64,000 nt of DNA, taken from the NCBI RefSeq assembly GCF_002019855.1, contig NZ_CM007717.1:4488657-4552656 (forward strand), written 5' to 3'. Below are positions 33,945 through 42,402 of this stretch, in pieces; position 1 is the first letter of the stretch; each line of letters starts with the position of its first letter. Under the pieces are notes generated by a model that searched no databases, was not told the DNA's origin, and saw only the letters and a program-made list of their open reading frames with translations. The position numbers and the translations under genes were made by a program. This DNA is from Streptomyces antibioticus (GTDB lineage: Bacteria; Actinomycetota; Actinomycetes; Streptomycetales; Streptomycetaceae).

Positions 33945-34925
33945 ATGCCCGCAGTGACCGTCGAGAACCCGCTGACGCTGCCGCGCGTCGCCGCGCCGGC
34001 CGATGCCGTGTCCCGTCCCGTCCTCGGCGTCACGACCGCGCCGAGCGGTTTCGAGGGCGAGGGCTTCCCGGTGCGCCGGGCGTTCGCGGGGATCCACTAC
34101 CGCCACCTCGACCCGTTCATCATGATGGACCAGATGGGTGAGGTGGAGTACGCGCCCGGGGAGCCGAAGGGCACCCCCTGGCATCCGCACCGCGGCTTCG
34201 AGACCGTCACCTACATCATCGACGGGATCTTCGACCACCAGGACTCCAACGGCGGTGGCGGCACCATCACCGACGGCGACACCCAGTGGATGACGGCCGG
34301 CTCCGGTCTGCTCCACATCGAGGCGCCGCCGGAGCACCTCGTCGTGTCCGGCGGGCTCTTCCACGGCCTCCAGCTCTGGGTGAACCTGCCGGCCAAGGAC
34401 AAGATGATGGCGCCGCGCTATCAGGACATCCGCGGCGGCAGCGTGCAGTTGCTGACCACGCCCGACGGCGGCGCGCTGCTGCGCGTCATCGCCGGTGAGC
34501 TGGACGGCCACGCCGGTCCCGGCATCACGCACACGCCGATCACGATGGTGCACGCCACGCTGGCGCCGGGCGCGGAGCTGACGCTGCCGTGGCGCGAGGA
34601 CTTCAACGGCCTGGCGTACGTGCTGGCGGGCAAGGGCACGGTCGGCACGGAACGGCGTCCGATCCACCTCGGCCAGACCGCGGTCTTCGGCACGGGTGGC
34701 TCACTGACCGTCCGCGCGGACGACAAGCAGGACTCCCACACCCCGGACCTGGAGGTCGTCCTCCTCGGCGGCCGGCCGATCCGTGAGCCGATGGCGCACT
34801 ACGGCCCGTTCGTCATGAACACCAAGGACGAACTCATGCAGGCGTTCGAAGACTTCCAGAAGGGCCGCCTCGGCACGGTGCCCGCAGTCCACGGGATGAC
34901 GGAGGAGGGCCCGCAGGAGGCCTGA
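33945..34925 (+). CDS. Pirin family protein
   Basis: 326 aa, two-cupin pirin fold. The metal site is in the N-terminal cupin: PWHPHRGFETVTYI (His pair), QWMTAGSGLLHIE (His and Glu). The C-terminal cupin-like domain runs to about 285. Bacterial pirins can act as quercetinases or as redox-responsive regulators of pyruvate metabolism; neither can be assigned here. ATG at 33945 has AAGGAGG 8 nt upstream, the strongest RBS in this part of the window. Confidence 0.94.
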   Translation: MPAVTVENPLTLPRVAAPADAVSRPVLGVTTAPSGFEGEGFPVRRAFAGIHYRHLDPFIMMDQMGEVEYAPGEPKGTPWHPHRGFETVTYIIDGIFDHQDSNGGGGTITDGDTQWMTAGSGLLHIEAPPEHLVVSGGLFHGLQLWVNLPAKDKMMAPRYQDIRGGSVQLLTTPDGGALLRVIAGELDGHAGPGITHTPITMVHATLAPGAELTLPWREDFNGLAYVLAGKGTVGTERRPIHLGQTAVFGTGGSLTVRADDKQDSHTPDLEVVLLGGRPIREPMAHYGPFVMNTKDELMQAFEDFQKGRLGTVPAVHGMTEEGPQEA

Positions 34926-34946
34926 AACCCGGTACGGTACGACGAG

Positions 34947-34981
34947 GCCCGACGCCGCAACCTTGTTTTGCGACGTCGGGC
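34947..34981. terminator. Bidirectional terminator between pirin and the BRO gene
   Basis: GCCCGACG and CGCAA arms pair with TTGCG and CGTCGGGC (13 bp with one internal mismatch) around a 7-nt loop. Confidence 0.75.
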
Positions 34982-34997
34982 TTCTGTCATGCGGTCA

Positions 34998-35900
34998 CTA
35001 CGGCAGCACGTACACCGGCGCCCCGTCGGAAGCGCAGCCGGTCTGGCGCATGCAGCCGCGCTTGAGCAGCATGCGCAGGCAGTCGTGGACCCGCTCGTGC
35101 GGCAGCCCCGTACGGGTGGCGATCTCCTCGATCCGGTAGTGGGCCTCACCGCGCAGCAGCGCGGGGGCGAGCACCGCGGCAACGGCGTGGATGTCGTCCG
35201 TGACGATCAGGTTCTTCGACCGCCAGGTGGCGAGCAGCTCCGCGGGTGTCGCTTCTTGGCCCCGGGCATCGGGATTCCTGAGAGCGCCCGCGATGTCCTT
35301 CAGCGCGTCGGTCATCTGGCGCAGCAGGTCGGTCTGCTCCTTCTGGAACGCCAGGATCATCTCGTCCGCCCGGACGTTCCGCTCCTCCAGCCGCACGATG
35401 GCCTCGGCCACCTGATCCGGCATGACGTACGCGGTACCGCCCGAGGGGGCGGGCTGCACGGCGGCGGGTTCGAGGGCGTAGGAGCCGTCGCGCTGGACGG
35501 TTGCGATGACCTCGGAGACCCAGGACCTGAAGGGCTGGGCTTCCGGCTTCGTGCAGCCGTTGACGAGCTCGATGAGGCCCCGGAGATTCACCAGCTTCAT
35601 CGTTGTGCGGAACCCGTGACCTGCGGTATTGCGCCTTGCGTCGCTCAGACCGACGCTTCGTGCAATATCGCCGAACGCTGTTGTGTGCTGTTGTGAGACC
35701 GCACTCTGCACGGCGTCTCGTGTGTTGGCGTAGCCGAGATGCTTCGCCACATCCATCGCCGGGAACCAGTGCTCCCCATCCGGCATCGTCAGCCTCCGCA
35801 CCCGCGCCCCCGTGGCCGCGAACACGAAGTCGTTGATGTCGATCGCGTCCTGCCGTCGGCCCGTCGACTCGTCCGACGGGATGTTGTTCTGCTCGTACAT
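34998..35900 (-). CDS. BRO-N domain phage antirepressor-like protein
   Basis: 300 aa. The N-terminal BRO/antirepressor DNA-binding domain (about 20-130) has VRRLTMPDGEHWFPAMDVAK, LGYANTRDAVQSAVSQQHTT and LVNLRGLIELVNGCTKPEA. The C-terminal half (about 155-300) is helical, then winged-helix-like: EEIATRTGLPHERVHDCLRM, LLKRGCMRQTGCASDG. BRO proteins are typical of phages and large DNA viruses. This one stands alone between housekeeping genes, so it is probably a domesticated phage-derived regulator. ATG at 35900 has GAGGAGG 9 nt upstream. Local G+C is lower (about 35600-35720) than in flanking genes. Confidence 0.9.
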   Translation of the reverse strand: MYEQNNIPSDESTGRRQDAIDINDFVFAATGARVRRLTMPDGEHWFPAMDVAKHLGYANTRDAVQSAVSQQHTTAFGDIARSVGLSDARRNTAGHGFRTTMKLVNLRGLIELVNGCTKPEAQPFRSWVSEVIATVQRDGSYALEPAAVQPAPSGGTAYVMPDQVAEAIVRLEERNVRADEMILAFQKEQTDLLRQMTDALKDIAGALRNPDARGQEATPAELLATWRSKNLIVTDDIHAVAAVLAPALLRGEAHYRIEEIATRTGLPHERVHDCLRMLLKRGCMRQTGCASDGAPVYVLP

Positions 35901-36006
35901 CGAGCATCACCTCCTCGTCGGAACGTAGGCACGAGCGGAGGCAACTGATGTGCGGATTGGTGACGTTCATCCGTTAGGGGAACAGACGTATCGATTCTCC
36001 CCTGAT

Positions 36007-37155
36007 ATGACACTCCGTCACCCGACCGGCCCGTCCGGGCAGGACATCGTGGGCGGGGTGTGGTCCGCTGAGGGCGTGTATCTGCTTCCCGTGCCCGTGC
36101 GTCGGTTTGCCGCGTGGTGTGTCGTCGTTCTGGTGGCGTCCGGGGTGGGGTGGGTGGGGATTCGGCTCTGTGCGGTGTTCAGTACCGCTGTCACGCCTGT
36201 GCTGCTCGCGCTGCTCGGGACCGCGTTGTTGGGGCCGTTGTACCGGCGGATGGTGAAGGCTCGGGTGCCCAGGGCGGTGGCGGCCGGGTTGACCTGTGTC
36301 GCGGTGGTCGCCGTCGTCGGGGGTGCCGTGTACATCGTCGTCGCCGCGCTCATCGACACCGGTGACGAGATCATCGCCTCGCTGCGGCACGCCGCCGAGG
36401 GGATCGCGGAGCACTTCGGCGCCGCCGGGACCTCGCTCGACGACCTCGCCGCCAACTCCCGCGAGCTGCTGAGCCGGTTCGGCGGGACCGCCGCCTCCAA
36501 CGTGATCAGCGGGGTGAGCGTGGTCGGCGAGGGGCTCGCCATGGCCGTGCTCGCGCTGCTGCTCGTCTTCTTCTTCCTGCGGGACTCCGACCGGGCCGTC
36601 GGCGCGCTGCGCTCCTTCGCCCCGCCGGGCACCGCCGACACCGTGGAGGCGATGGCCCGGCGCGCCTTCCAGGCGGTGGAGGGGTTCATGCGGGGGACGA
36701 CGATCATCGCCCTCATCGACGCCCTGTGCATCACCGTCGGGCTGCTCGTCCTCGACGTGCCCGGTGCCGTCGGCCTGGGCGCCCTGGTGTTCGTGCTCGC
36801 GTACATCCCCTATCTCGGCGCGTTCCTGTCCGGCGCCGTCGCGGTGCTGGTCGCGCTCGCCGAGCGGGGGTTCGTGATCGCGCTGTGGGCGCTCGGCGTG
36901 GTGCTGGCCGTGCAGGTGCTGGAGGGGCATGTGCTCCAGCCGATGATCCAGAGCCGCACCGTCCAGATGCACCCCGCGGCCGTGATGCTCGCGATCACGG
37001 CCGGGGCCTCGGTCGCCGGCATCCTCGGCATGCTGCTCGCCGTACCGCTCACCGCCGCCGCCTTCGGCGTCCTGCACGAACTGCGGACCCGCTACGGCAC
37101 CTCCGGCCCCTCCGGCCCCTCCGCCACCGCGGCGGAGGCCGGCGGCGGCTCGTAG
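36007..37155 (+). CDS. AI-2E family (PerM-type) membrane permease
   Basis: 382 aa with about seven to eight membrane helices. Typical features are the paired helices near residues 40-75 and 95-120, the amphipathic middle region with LRHAAEGIAEHFG, and the C-terminal signature AYIPYLGAFLSGAVAVLVAL and GHVLQPMIQSRTVQMHPAAV. Family members include autoinducer exporters and Na+/H+ antiporters, so the name does not fix the role. No RBS is visible before the ATG at 36007; a GTG at 36077 with GAGGGC upstream is an alternative. The 3' end overlaps the convergent phosphatase gene by 64 bp. Confidence 0.88.
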   Translation: MTLRHPTGPSGQDIVGGVWSAEGVYLLPVPVRRFAAWCVVVLVASGVGWVGIRLCAVFSTAVTPVLLALLGTALLGPLYRRMVKARVPRAVAAGLTCVAVVAVVGGAVYIVVAALIDTGDEIIASLRHAAEGIAEHFGAAGTSLDDLAANSRELLSRFGGTAASNVISGVSVVGEGLAMAVLALLLVFFFLRDSDRAVGALRSFAPPGTADTVEAMARRAFQAVEGFMRGTTIIALIDALCITVGLLVLDVPGAVGLGALVFVLAYIPYLGAFLSGAVAVLVALAERGFVIALWALGVVLAVQVLEGHVLQPMIQSRTVQMHPAAVMLAITAGASVAGILGMLLAVPLTAAAFGVLHELRTRYGTSGPSGPSATAAEAGGGS

Positions 37156-39278
37156 AGCTCGAACCAGATGCTCTTGCCCTCGCCCCGCGGCGCGACCCCC
37201 CAGGTGTCCGCGAGCAGCTCGATGAGGACCAGCCCCCGCCCGGAGGAGGCCAGCTCGCCGGGCCGGCGCTTGTGCGGCAGATCGTCGCTGGTGTCGGTCA
37301 CCTCCACCCGGATCCGGCGCTCCCCGGACGCCCCGGTCACCTCGGCGACGAGCAGCGCGTCGGCGTCCGTGTGGACCAGGACGTTGGTCAGCATCTCGGA
37401 GACCAGCAGCACCGCCGAGTCCACCTGGTCGTCGCTGTTCCAGTCGTGCAGCAGCTCGCGGAGCTGCTGCCGGCCCACCGCGACCCGCTCGGGCTCGGCC
37501 TGCGCCACGGTGAGCATCGTGCGCCGCACCGGCTGCCGAGCCGCCGCGCCGGAGTCGAGGCCGACGCCCGCCGCGCCGTGCCGGAAGAGCAGCAGCAGGG
37601 CGATGTCGTCCTCGCGCCGGTCGGCCAGCGGACCGGTGGTGTGGTGGGAGGACGGCCCGTGCACGGCCTGGACCAGGGAGTCGGCCAGGGTCTCCAGATC
37701 GCCCTCGTGGGTCTCCAGGATCTTGCGGATGCGCAGCCAGCCGGTGTCGAGGTCGTGCCCGCCGGTCTCCAGGAGGCCGTCCGTGCACAGCATCAGCGCC
37801 TCGCCGGGCTCCAGGGCGAGCCGGGTCGTGGGGTAGTCGGCGTCGGGGTCGATGCCCAGCGGCAGCCCGCCGGCCGTGGCGCGGAGCAGCACCGTGCCGT
37901 CGGTCATCCGCACGGCCGGGTCGAGATGCCCGGCGCGGGCGAACTCCAGCACTCCGGTCGCGGGGTCGACCTCGACGTACAGACAGGTCGCGAAGCGCAC
38001 CTCGCCGCCGGGGTCGGCGTCGGTGAGGCCGTGGAAGAAGTGGGAGGCGCGGGAGAGGACGGCGTCGGGGCGGTGGCCCTCGGCCGCGTACGCGCGCAGC
38101 GCTATGCGGAGCTGGCCCATCAGCCCGGCGGCGCGCACGTCATGGCCCTGGACGTCCCCGATGACCAGCGCGAACCGGTCCGCCCCGGACCTCGAACGGG
38201 AGGTGCCGCCGGGCAGCGGGATCATGTCGTACCAGTCGCCGCCGACCTGGAGTCCGCCGCCGGTCGGTATGTAGCGGGCGGCCAGGGTCAGACCCGGTAT
38301 CTCGGGGCCGAGCGTCGGCAGCATGGAGCGCTGGAGGCCGTCGGTCAGCTCGCGCTGGGTCTCGGCGGCGCCCGCCCTGGTCAGGGCCTGGGCGAGCATC
38401 CGGGCCACGGTGGTGAGCACGGACCGCTCGTCGGGGGTGAACGCGACGGGGTAGGTGAAGGCCGCCATCCAGGCGCCCATGGTGCGGCCGGCCACGGTCA
38501 GCGGCAGGAACGCCCAGGACTGCCGGCCGAAGTGCGAGGCCATCGGCCAGGTGAGCGGATAGCGCTCCTTGTACTGGCCCGGCGAGGACAGATACACGGC
38601 CCGGCCGGTGCGCACCACCTCGGCGGCCGGATAGTCGGTGTCCACCGGCATATGGGTGAAGGGGTTCTCGTCGCCGGGGCGCTGCCCGTGGTGGCCGATC
38701 ACCGTGAGCCGGTCGCCCTCCACGCCGAAGACGGCAAGACCGTCCGGGGAGAAGCCCGGCATCGACAGCCCGGCCGCCACCCGCAGCACCTCCTCCGTGT
38801 CGCGGGCCTCCGCCAGCGCCCGGCCCGCGTCCAGCAGGAACGCCTCCCGTGAGCGCCGCCAGTCACCGGTGACGGCGGTCCGCCCGGCGGGGGTGCCGGG
38901 CCGGGGCTCGGTGACCTCCTGGAGGGTGCCGATCAGTTCGTACGCCCGTTTCACCGGGTCGAAGGACGGCTTGGAGCGGCTGCGCACCACCCGGATCACA
39001 TGGCCGCGCTCGTCCATGATCCGGATCCGCACCTCGGCGAGGGTGGCCTCGGCCACCGCGAGCTGGACGACTCCGGTGATCTCGTTCCAGTCGACGGGGT
39101 GGAGCCTGGCCCGGGTCTGGGCCTCGGTGAGGACCGCCTCCTCGGCCGGCAGCCCGAGCAGTCGGGCAGCCTCGGCGTCGACCGTGACCAGCCCGGTGGC
39201 CGTGCTCCAGTGCCAGATACCGGTCGCGAGGGAGGCGAGCACCTCTCCCACGGCGGGCAGGGGCTCGTCAGTACGCAT
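37092..39278 (-). CDS. PAS-GAF-SpoIIE (PP2C) phosphatase with C-terminal HATPase domain
   Basis: 728 aa. Domains in order are PAS (about 15-125), GAF (about 160-310), SpoIIE-type PP2C phosphatase (about 335-560; QVGGDWYDM, VIGDVQGHDVRAAG, LCTDGLLETGG) and a histidine-kinase-like ATPase (about 590-715; SEMLTNVLVHTDAD, SSGRGLVLIELLADTWG). Such proteins combine the phosphatase and anti-sigma kinase arms of partner-switching pathways in one chain. They are abundant in Streptomyces as stress or osmotic sensors. Its partner sigma and anti-anti-sigma factors are not in the window. The stop lies inside the convergent AI-2E gene. Confidence 0.94.
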   Translation of the reverse strand: MRTDEPLPAVGEVLASLATGIWHWSTATGLVTVDAEAARLLGLPAEEAVLTEAQTRARLHPVDWNEITGVVQLAVAEATLAEVRIRIMDERGHVIRVVRSRSKPSFDPVKRAYELIGTLQEVTEPRPGTPAGRTAVTGDWRRSREAFLLDAGRALAEARDTEEVLRVAAGLSMPGFSPDGLAVFGVEGDRLTVIGHHGQRPGDENPFTHMPVDTDYPAAEVVRTGRAVYLSSPGQYKERYPLTWPMASHFGRQSWAFLPLTVAGRTMGAWMAAFTYPVAFTPDERSVLTTVARMLAQALTRAGAAETQRELTDGLQRSMLPTLGPEIPGLTLAARYIPTGGGLQVGGDWYDMIPLPGGTSRSRSGADRFALVIGDVQGHDVRAAGLMGQLRIALRAYAAEGHRPDAVLSRASHFFHGLTDADPGGEVRFATCLYVEVDPATGVLEFARAGHLDPAVRMTDGTVLLRATAGGLPLGIDPDADYPTTRLALEPGEALMLCTDGLLETGGHDLDTGWLRIRKILETHEGDLETLADSLVQAVHGPSSHHTTGPLADRREDDIALLLLFRHGAAGVGLDSGAAARQPVRRTMLTVAQAEPERVAVGRQQLRELLHDWNSDDQVDSAVLLVSEMLTNVLVHTDADALLVAEVTGASGERRIRVEVTDTSDDLPHKRRPGELASSGRGLVLIELLADTWGVAPRGEGKSIWFELYEPPPASAAVAEGPEGPEVP

Positions 39279-39383
39279 TGCCCCACTTTATGGAGACGGG
39301 AACAGCAAATGCCACCGATCGCCCCTGATCGCCCTCGGCCTATTGAGGAGAGGCGATCTCGGCCCGGCCGGTAGGCTGGGGTT

Positions 39384-39397
39384 GTTTCACGTGAAAC
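39384..39397. other. parS: parS site (ParB binding), copy 3
   Basis: Perfect GTTTCACGTGAAAC in the 175-bp intergenic region between the phosphatase and aspS, 57 bp upstream of the aspS start codon. Confidence 0.93.
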
Positions 39398-39453
39398 GTG
39401 CCCTACACATGCCCCGACATGATCCCCGATCCGCGAAGACTGGATGAACGACG

Positions 39454-41217
39454 ATGCATCGGTACAGGTCCCACACCTGCGGCGAGCTCCGCTCCTCTGA
39501 CGTCGGCACCGACGTCCGGCTGAGTGGCTGGCTGCACAATCGGCGCGACCTGGGCGGCATCCTCTTCATCGATCTGCGCGATCACTACGGCATCACGCAG
39601 CTCGTCGCCCGTCCCGGCACGCCGGCCTACGAGGCCCTGGACAAGGTGACCAAGGAGTCCACGGTCCGGGTCGACGGCAAGGTCGTCTCCCGGGGCACCG
39701 AGAACGTCAACCCGGAGCTGCCCACCGGCGAGATCGAGGTCGAGGTCGGCGAGGTCGAGCTGCTCGGCGCGGCCGCCCCGCTCCCCTTCACGATCAACGC
39801 CGAGGACGGGGTCAACGAGGAGCGGCGCCTGGAGTACCGCTTCCTGGACCTGCGCCGCGAGCGCATGCACAAGAACATCATGCTGCGCACGGCGGTCATC
39901 TCGGCGATCCGGCACAAGATGACGGCGCTGGGCTTCAACGAGATGGCGACGCCGATCCTGTCCGCGACCTCCCCCGAGGGCGCCCGCGACTTCGTCGTCC
40001 CCTCGCGCCTCAACCCCGGCAAGTTCTACGCCCTCCCCCAGGCGCCGCAGCAGTTCAAGCAGCTCCTGATGATCTCGGGCTTCGACCGCTACTTCCAGAT
40101 CGCCCCCTGTTTCCGCGACGAGGACGCGCGCGCCGACCGTTCGCCGGGCGAGTTCTACCAGCTCGACGTCGAGATGAGCTTCGTCGAGCAGGAGGACGTC
40201 TTCCGGCCGATCGAGCAGCTCATGACCGAGCTGTTCGAGGAGTTCGGCGGCGGCCGTCATGTCACCTCGCCGTTCCCGCGCATCCCGTTCCGCGAGGCGA
40301 TGCTGAAGTACGGCTCCGACAAGCCGGACCTGCGCGCCCAGCTCGAACTGGTCGACATCACCGACGTGTTCGAGGGCTCGGAGTTCAAGGCGTTCGCCGG
40401 GAAGCACGTGCGCGCGCTGCCGGTGCCGGACGTCTCCGCCCAGCCCCGCAAGTTCTTCGACCAGCTCGGTGACTTCGCGGTCTCGCAGGGCGCGAAGGGC
40501 CTGGCCTGGGTCCGCGTCGCCGAGGACGGCTCGCTGACCGGCCCGATCGCCAAGTTCCTCACCGAGGAGAACGTCGCCGAGCTGACCAAGCGTCTGTCGC
40601 TGGCCGCCGGGCACGCCGTGTTCTTCGGCGCGGGCGAGTTCGACGAGGTCTCGAAGATCATGGGCGCGGTGCGGGTCGAGGCCGCCAAGCGCGCCGGGCA
40701 CTTCGAGGAGGGCGTCTTCCGGTTCTGCTGGATCGTCGACTTCCCGATGTACGAGAAGGACGAGGACACCGGCGCGATCGACTTCTCGCACAACCCGTTC
40801 TCCATGCCGCAGGGCGGTCTCGAGGCCCTGGAGACCCAGGACCCGCTGGACATCCTGGGCTGGCAGTACGACATCGTCTGCAACGGCGTCGAGCTGTCCT
40901 CCGGCGCGATCCGGAACCACGAGCCGGAGATCATGCTCAAGGCGTTCGAGATCGCCGGCTACGACCGGGACACCGTGGAGGAGAAGTTCGCGGGCATGCT
41001 GCGCGCGTTCCGCTTCGGCGCCCCGCCGCACGGCGGCATCGCGCCCGGCGTCGACCGGATCGTCATGCTCCTCGCGGACGAGCCGAACATCCGCGAGACG
41101 ATCGCCTTCCCGCTCAACGGCAACGCCCAGGACCTGATGATGGGCGCGCCGACGGAGCTGGAGGAGGCCCGCCTCAAGGAGCTGCACCTGACGGTGCGCA
41201 AGCCGCAGCCGAAGTAA
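39454..41217 (+). CDS. aspS: Aspartyl-tRNA synthetase
   Basis: 587 aa, the usual bacterial length. An N-terminal OB-fold anticodon-binding domain (about 1-105; VRLSGWLHNRRDLGGILFID) precedes the class II catalytic core. Motif 2 is FRDEDARADRSPGEF, the GAD insertion lies at about 290-410, and motif 3 is PPHGGIAPGVDRIVMLLAD. It charges tRNA-Asp, and possibly tRNA-Asn in organisms using the amidation route; discrimination cannot be judged here. A parS site and the phosphatase promoter share the upstream region. A strong terminator follows. Confidence 0.97.
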   Translation: MHRYRSHTCGELRSSDVGTDVRLSGWLHNRRDLGGILFIDLRDHYGITQLVARPGTPAYEALDKVTKESTVRVDGKVVSRGTENVNPELPTGEIEVEVGEVELLGAAAPLPFTINAEDGVNEERRLEYRFLDLRRERMHKNIMLRTAVISAIRHKMTALGFNEMATPILSATSPEGARDFVVPSRLNPGKFYALPQAPQQFKQLLMISGFDRYFQIAPCFRDEDARADRSPGEFYQLDVEMSFVEQEDVFRPIEQLMTELFEEFGGGRHVTSPFPRIPFREAMLKYGSDKPDLRAQLELVDITDVFEGSEFKAFAGKHVRALPVPDVSAQPRKFFDQLGDFAVSQGAKGLAWVRVAEDGSLTGPIAKFLTEENVAELTKRLSLAAGHAVFFGAGEFDEVSKIMGAVRVEAAKRAGHFEEGVFRFCWIVDFPMYEKDEDTGAIDFSHNPFSMPQGGLEALETQDPLDILGWQYDIVCNGVELSSGAIRNHEPEIMLKAFEIAGYDRDTVEEKFAGMLRAFRFGAPPHGGIAPGVDRIVMLLADEPNIRETIAFPLNGNAQDLMMGAPTELEEARLKELHLTVRKPQPK

Positions 41218-41233
41218 CCGCACCGCTTCACGG

Positions 41234-41267
41234 AGGGGCCGGAAATCGTCGCCGATTTCCGGCCCCT
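41234..41267. terminator. Bidirectional terminator after aspS
   Basis: A perfect 15-bp stem (AGGGGCCGGAAATCG with its complement) and a 4-nt loop are followed by TTC, between convergent genes. Confidence 0.9.
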
Positions 41268-41293
41268 TTCGCGTGGATGCGGAAGGGTGAAGA

Positions 41294-41962
41294 TCACTGC
41301 ACCTCCGGCTCGTCCGGTGACGCCCCCTCCTCCAGGAGGCGTTCGGCGATGTCCGTCGACCACTCCTGGGCCCAGGCGCGCAGGGCGCCGATCTCGGGTT
41401 CCGTCAGGCCGTAGGCCGTGAACGCCGCGTCCGGGTAGTGGTCGGTGCCGGTCAGCCGGGCCTGGAGGGTGGGGAGGTCGAAGTCGTCGCGGGCGTGGCG
41501 GCGGCCCAGTTCCTCCAGGTCGGGGTGGGTGAAGCGGGCGGCGGCGGACCGGGCGTCGATCAGATCGACGGCCAGGCCGCGGTCGTACAGGGCACGGATC
41601 TTGGTGCCGACGGCGTCCGGGAGGGCGAGCGCCGGACCGTACGGGGTGGGGACGGGCGGGGACCACAGGGTCTCCTTGTGGAGCGCGAGCCCCAGGCCCG
41701 ACACCTCCAGGTGCGCGGAGAGCGGGTCCGTGTCCCGTACGGTCGCCTCCCGGCCCCCGTCGGTGAGCGCCGCCGCCAGGGCCTCGGCCAGCCGCGGCAT
41801 CGGTGCGGCGCTCTCCGTCGCCAGGTCCACGTTCGCGTGCGGGCGGCGCGGCAGACCGTGGGCCTCCAGCGCGTACCCGCCGGCCAGCGAGAAGGGCGCG
41901 GGTGCCGCGTCGAGGACGTCGGCGATGAGCTGGAGGGGCGGTTCGAGCAGGTGGGGCGGCAT
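41294..41962 (-). CDS. AbiEii/AbiGii-like nucleotidyltransferase
   Basis: 222 aa. The N-terminal motif FSLAGGYALEAHGLPRRPHA followed by NVDLAT matches the GG-x-ALxxHG...R...D(I/V)D pattern of the AbiEii/MenA-type toxin nucleotidyltransferases. Here the second acidic residue position reads NVDL rather than DID, so catalysis may be weak or lost. LPDAVGTKIRALYDRGLAVD is the other conserved block. No AbiEi-type antitoxin is adjacent; the PH-domain gene is 39 bp upstream. Solitary copies are frequent in Streptomyces. Confidence 0.82.
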   Translation of the reverse strand: MPPHLLEPPLQLIADVLDAAPAPFSLAGGYALEAHGLPRRPHANVDLATESAAPMPRLAEALAAALTDGGREATVRDTDPLSAHLEVSGLGLALHKETLWSPPVPTPYGPALALPDAVGTKIRALYDRGLAVDLIDARSAAARFTHPDLEELGRRHARDDFDLPTLQARLTGTDHYPDAAFTAYGLTEPEIGALRAWAQEWSTDIAERLLEEGASPDEPEVQ

Positions 41963-42001
41963 GATCGGAGCGTAGTGCGGGTGTGCCCCGGCCCGCCGGG
42001 A

Positions 42002-42367
42002 TCAGCGCGCCACGAACTGCGTGAGGATCGCCTGCACCTCGTAGATGTCCACACCCTTGGTGAAGGTCTTCTCGATCGGCACCGAGGAGCCGGAGACCCA
42101 GATCTTCAGCTCGGCGTCGAGGTCGAAGGTGCCGGCGGTCTCCACCGCGAAGTGCGTGATGCTCCGGTACGGCACCGAGTGGTACTCCACCTTCTTGCCG
42201 GTGATCCCCTGCTTGTCGATCAGGATCAGCCGGCGGTCGGTGAACAGTATGGTGTCGCGGATCAGCAGGAACGCGGCGTGCACGGTCTCGCCGTGGCCGA
42301 ACAGCCGCGCGTAGTCCTGCTGGGCCTGGTGGTTGTCGATCGGATGGGCGTTGCCGAAGAGCGCCAT
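42002..42367 (-). CDS. Bacterial PH-domain protein
   Basis: 121 aa, a single bPH domain: LIRDTILFTDRRLILIDKQG, KVEYHSVPYRSITHFAVETA, then strands ending FDLDAELKIWVSG and a C-terminal helix VDIYEVQAILTQFVAR. It is cytoplasmic and has no signal sequence. ATG at 42367 has AAGGAG 6 nt upstream. The family forms ring-like oligomers in some structures, but its role is unknown. It could form a unit with the downstream nucleotidyltransferase gene on the same strand. Confidence 0.88.
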   Translation of the reverse strand: MALFGNAHPIDNHQAQQDYARLFGHGETVHAAFLLIRDTILFTDRRLILIDKQGITGKKVEYHSVPYRSITHFAVETAGTFDLDAELKIWVSGSSVPIEKTFTKGVDIYEVQAILTQFVAR

Positions 42368-42402
42368 GAAATCTCCTTCAGATACCGGTGCCGGACGGGT
42401 GC

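Noticed and set aside
34926..36006. Prophage or integrative element around the BRO gene
   Set aside because: No integrase, no attachment-site repeats and no other phage genes are visible.
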